DNA of 64,000 bases from Candidatus Undinarchaeales archaeon. Its GTDB lineage: Archaea; SpSt-1190; JASMDC01. The DNA lies in contig JASMDC010000010.1 in NCBI GenBank assembly GCA_030753015.1, positions 1 to 64,000 on the forward strand, in the 5' to 3' direction. Below are positions 61,701 through 64,000 of the stretch, piece by piece. Numbering within the stretch: position 1 is the first letter of the stretch; every line of letters starts with the position of its first letter. Both the position numbers and the translations under genes were made by a program. Under the pieces are notes generated by a model. It was given only the letters and a program-made list of their open reading frames with translations. It did not search any database and was not told the DNA's origin.

Positions 61701-63482
61701 TCAAGAATCGGTTGGGGCCAGAGCCATCTGGCCTGCCAATAGCGGTCGATTGAGATGTGAAATAATTATGTGTGATTCAACATCCTTGAGCACCCTTCTA
61801 CAGACTTCCTTGAACGTCTCGAACTCACCCTCCCCCCTAGCCCTCGTGACGTCGTATCTGCACCGTGCATCCTTGAACTCTGCTGTCAGCCTGTCCACTT
61901 CGTCCTTCGGGATGGTACCGAGCTCCTCGGGCATGCGATCGATCGAGCCGAACATAGTCTTCACGTACTCGTCGGAGTGGAGGTTCTGGACGAGGCACAG
62001 GAGCACCCCGTATCTGTTCAACTCGTAACCGGTGTCCTTCCTTCCCGTCCGCTTCCTGATGCCGGTCTTGACCCGTCCGAACCTGGTATCGAGAAGGCTT
62101 ACAGCCCGCGGCACGGCAATGTTCTTCGTCTTCCCGTCCACGTTCACGGTGATGTTCGGCACCACGAGACCTTTCCAGTGCTTCTTGATGTGATAAAGAA
62201 CGACCTCTTCCTCGGGAGTGATGGTACGCTCCTTCCTGACTTTCTCGAGCCTGTCCCTGAGCGCCGCCAGCTCACGTTCCATCACCGTCGCCTCCTCGTC
62301 CGACACGAGGAGCTGGTCCCGGGGTATGTCGCCCTTGTCCTCGCTCATCCTGAGGACCCCTCTCAGCTCAGAGAAGAGCTCGTAGGCGTCCGCAAGCCGT
62401 CGTCCTAGTGTGTCAGCCGACCTGCTCTCCCTGCTGTTGAATGGGCGCTCGACGATCCTGCGCACCGTCTCGATGTCCCCCGTGTCGAGTCCTGCCCGCT
62501 CCGCCGTCCGTGCGATCATCGATGCGGCCCCCTGCGCCTGCCGGCATCTTCGGTAGAGGTCCGCCCAGGGAATGCTGTAGGGGAACCGGAGCCCGTGCGC
62601 GTCCTCACGGTAGTTGAGGATCCACGACACGAGGTGATAGGTCTCTGCCAGGACGACCGTCCCGTCGTCCTCCACAGGCGCACCCCCCTTGAGGGCGCAC
62701 ATGGTGGCCCTCAGGTCGACGTCCCGCTCCGCGGCCTCGGCGCCGATCTCCTTGCGCCGCCTGTCGAGGTCGGGTCTGATCCTGAGGTCGATCATGGCCT
62801 TTCTGAGCTTCATGTAGGTGTCCTCCATCACATCCTCGCCGACATCACGGAGGAAGTGATAGTTGCACTCCCGGGTCGGAAGATCCGGGAACACGCGTTC
62901 GCCCGCCTTGCGCAGTCCGAGCCCCATGTCCCTGACGAAGGCGAGCGGCGTGCCCGCCCGCTCCTTGATGTCCTCGAAGTACGGACCGATGTGCTTACTG
63001 CTCTCCGACGGTATCGGGCCGCAGGAGAGCGCCCAGCCCGTGAGGAGGTCCATCAGCAGTAGGATGCGGTCACTGCCACCGTCGCCCGTCCCGTCCGCGC
63101 CAAGCACGTAGCCACCGTTCTTGTCCATGGCCTCCACCAGCCGGCCGAAGTGCCGGCGGTGGTACAGCTCGAACCTGGCGAGGAACTCGAGTGCGTGGTT
63201 GCTGACGGTGCCCGCCGACAACGGCACCCCATGCCGCCACCGCATCTCACCACAGGTGTCCTCCCGCGACCGATTCTCCAAATATCGCATCATACCGACG
63301 GCGCACACCACGTCCATCGTGAACCGCGCCTTGCCGCGCGTCAGGCGACGGAGTTCGCAGGAGGTGTACTCCAGCACATGCCCGCGCTCCAGCTTGTACT
63401 TCGGGTCGTAAAGATGGACGATCCGGGCGACGAAGCTCCCGTACCGGACCGTGTGCATCGTGCGCGTCGTGGTCTTGAGCAC
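61701..63482 (-). CDS. DDE-type transposase of an unassigned archaeal IS (OrfB)
   Basis: A 593-residue protein from the GTG at 63482, but the frame stays open upstream to 63647 and encodes a plausible protein segment there. VLGADGTGDGGSDRILLL (Asp130) and AFVRDMGLGL (Asp185) look like the first two DDE aspartates. They are followed by CNYHFLRDVGED, a C-x2-H motif that resembles MULE-type transposases. The closing acid is not certain. The preceding frame ends at a canonical A AAA AAG slippery site, so the full product may be a frameshift fusion with the upstream HTH-containing OrfA. IS family unassigned. Confidence 0.75.
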   Translation of the reverse strand: MLKTTTRTMHTVRYGSFVARIVHLYDPKYKLERGHVLEYTSCELRRLTRGKARFTMDVVCAVGMMRYLENRSREDTCGEMRWRHGVPLSAGTVSNHALEFLARFELYHRRHFGRLVEAMDKNGGYVLGADGTGDGGSDRILLLMDLLTGWALSCGPIPSESSKHIGPYFEDIKERAGTPLAFVRDMGLGLRKAGERVFPDLPTRECNYHFLRDVGEDVMEDTYMKLRKAMIDLRIRPDLDRRRKEIGAEAAERDVDLRATMCALKGGAPVEDDGTVVLAETYHLVSWILNYREDAHGLRFPYSIPWADLYRRCRQAQGAASMIARTAERAGLDTGDIETVRRIVERPFNSRESRSADTLGRRLADAYELFSELRGVLRMSEDKGDIPRDQLLVSDEEATVMERELAALRDRLEKVRKERTITPEEEVVLYHIKKHWKGLVVPNITVNVDGKTKNIAVPRAVSLLDTRFGRVKTGIRKRTGRKDTGYELNRYGVLLCLVQNLHSDEYVKTMFGSIDRMPEELGTIPKDEVDRLTAEFKDARCRYDVTRARGEGEFETFKEVCRRVLKDVESHIIISHLNRPLLAGQMALAPTDS

Positions 63483-63607
63483 GCAAAGCTCCCAGAAGCG
63501 GTCGTCATCGACGAGCTCGGGCTCAGGGTAGAAGTCGATGACGGGAGGCTCGTCGCCCAGCAGCTGCGCCCGGTCGATCAGCTCGGATTCGGCAGCACGG
63601 ACCTCGG

Positions 63608-64000
63608 CTAGGACCCGGAGCGAAAGCCCTTTTTTTTGATATCGTACTCATGGATGATCCAGCGAACTCCACGCTCGTTCACATTCATTCCCTTGGAACG
63701 CACGAGGGGCATGAGCTCCTCCACCGAGGTCGCCCGGTGCTTGATAGCGAGCGCAAGCACATCGATGATCTTCCCCTTCGTCAGGCCCGGCGGACGGCCA
63801 ACCCGCGTCCTGAGTTCGGAGCCGCGTCTCTTCATCTGCACACGCCGTTTCCGGCTATTCATGCTGTAGTAGACGGCCGACTTACGGGCGCCCTCGCGAT
63901 AGAGCCGCCCTTTTCCCACACACGAGGACAGGTGGTGATGGATGTTGTCGTGGAGGCGCTGTTTGAGCTCCTTCGCTGTGACTCCTGCGTCGCTGTTCTC
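63608..64000 (-). CDS. OrfA of the mobile element: HTH/DNA-binding protein, 5' end outside the window
   Basis: An open frame running in from beyond the window and ending at TAG 63608. Its visible start reads GVTAKELKQRLHDNIHHHLSS, then YREGARKSAVYYS, matching the second HTH of the orphan regulator at 24911-25489 (HHHL motif and basic wing). A second domain follows: LTKGKIIDVLALAIKHRATS, NVNERGVRWIIHEYDIKKK. The frame crosses A AAA AAG at 63635-63629 and stops after eight more codons. A -1 shift there would continue into the transposase frame. Confidence 0.7.
   Translation of the reverse strand, partial: ENSDAGVTAKELKQRLHDNIHHHLSSCVGKGRLYREGARKSAVYYSMNSRKRRVQMKRRGSELRTRVGRPPGLTKGKIIDVLALAIKHRATSVEELMPLVRSKGMNVNERGVRWIIHEYDIKKKGFRSGS
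63629..63635 (-). other. Canonical -1 frameshift heptamer A AAA AAG
   Basis: Within a run of eight A residues on the minus strand, the OrfA frame reads ATC AAA AAA AAG GGC, which contains A AAA AAG in register. Slipping back one base enters the transposase frame, which is open from 63647. The same heptamer drives frameshifting in dnaX and several IS families. Confidence 0.65.

Noticed and set aside
61689..61704. CCATAGCGT near the transposase end also occurs in the repeat at 50941
   Set aside because: A 9-base match is expected by chance in 64 kb; the flanking sequence does not extend the similarity.
1..64000. CRISPR arrays, rRNA and tRNA genes
   Set aside because: No regularly spaced repeats with unique spacers and no recognisable rRNA or tRNA sequence were seen in the intergenic regions.

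Overview
The window looks like the chromosome of a GC-rich archaeon. Many genes have an archaeal TATA box about 22-30 bases upstream of the start codon with little or no leader. There is an HMf-type histone, a helicase related to the archaeal Hef helicase domain, leaderless GTG/ATG starts, and archaeal families (SpoIIM-like, TldD/TldE, UPF0210 plus ACT). A tetrahydrofolate-type MetF/MetV pair, xanthine-dehydrogenase-type genes and two OFA transporters suggest a heterotrophic or mixotrophic anaerobe. A Thermoplasmatota-type lineage is my best guess, but that is weak inference. I saw no rRNA, tRNA or CRISPR array.

Layout. 1-1.2 kb: a TnpB-type IS element end. 1.5-4.5 kb: a nucleotide-sugar dehydrogenase carrying an inserted zinc-ribbon-like segment, and a PLP aminotransferase. 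4.5-9.8 kb: a minus-strand array of five uncharacterised proteins in two paralogous families (three A, two B), then the UPF0210/ACT pair. 10-17.6 kb: a small Cys-rich gene with an ArsM remnant, a DUF998 protein, then a regulator/CARDB/RND operon divergent from a membrane protein across a perfect palindrome. 17.6-21.9 kb: a molybdenum hydroxylase operon with its cofactor gene. 22-31.8 kb: metallophosphoesterase and PurB, a lipoprotein, an orphan HTH regulator with an inverted-repeat promoter, a cation antiporter, RdgB, TldD/TldE and a DMT transporter. 31.8-41.7 kb: a fused oxoprolinase, a cupin, a GT-C glycosyltransferase, MetF/MetV, a metallopeptidase and a helicase. 41.8-50 kb: a histone and two giant secreted proteins, one with a mucin-like stalk and a poly-Q tail, the other an alpha-2-macroglobulin with an intact thioester. 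50-59 kb: a HAD phosphatase, PepT, a degenerate EF-Tu-like protein, SpoIIM, two amidohydrolase-like enzymes and a tandem OFA pair. 59-64 kb: an unrecognised HTH-zinc-ribbon/coiled-coil membrane pair and a mobile element whose two genes appear joined by a -1 frameshift.

The most unusual items are the two-frame transposable element at the right end with its orphan and decayed regulator relatives, the A/B paralog array, the zinc-ribbon insertion in the sugar dehydrogenase, the HTH/coiled-coil pair, and the palindromic operators at 16.09 kb and 25.5 kb.
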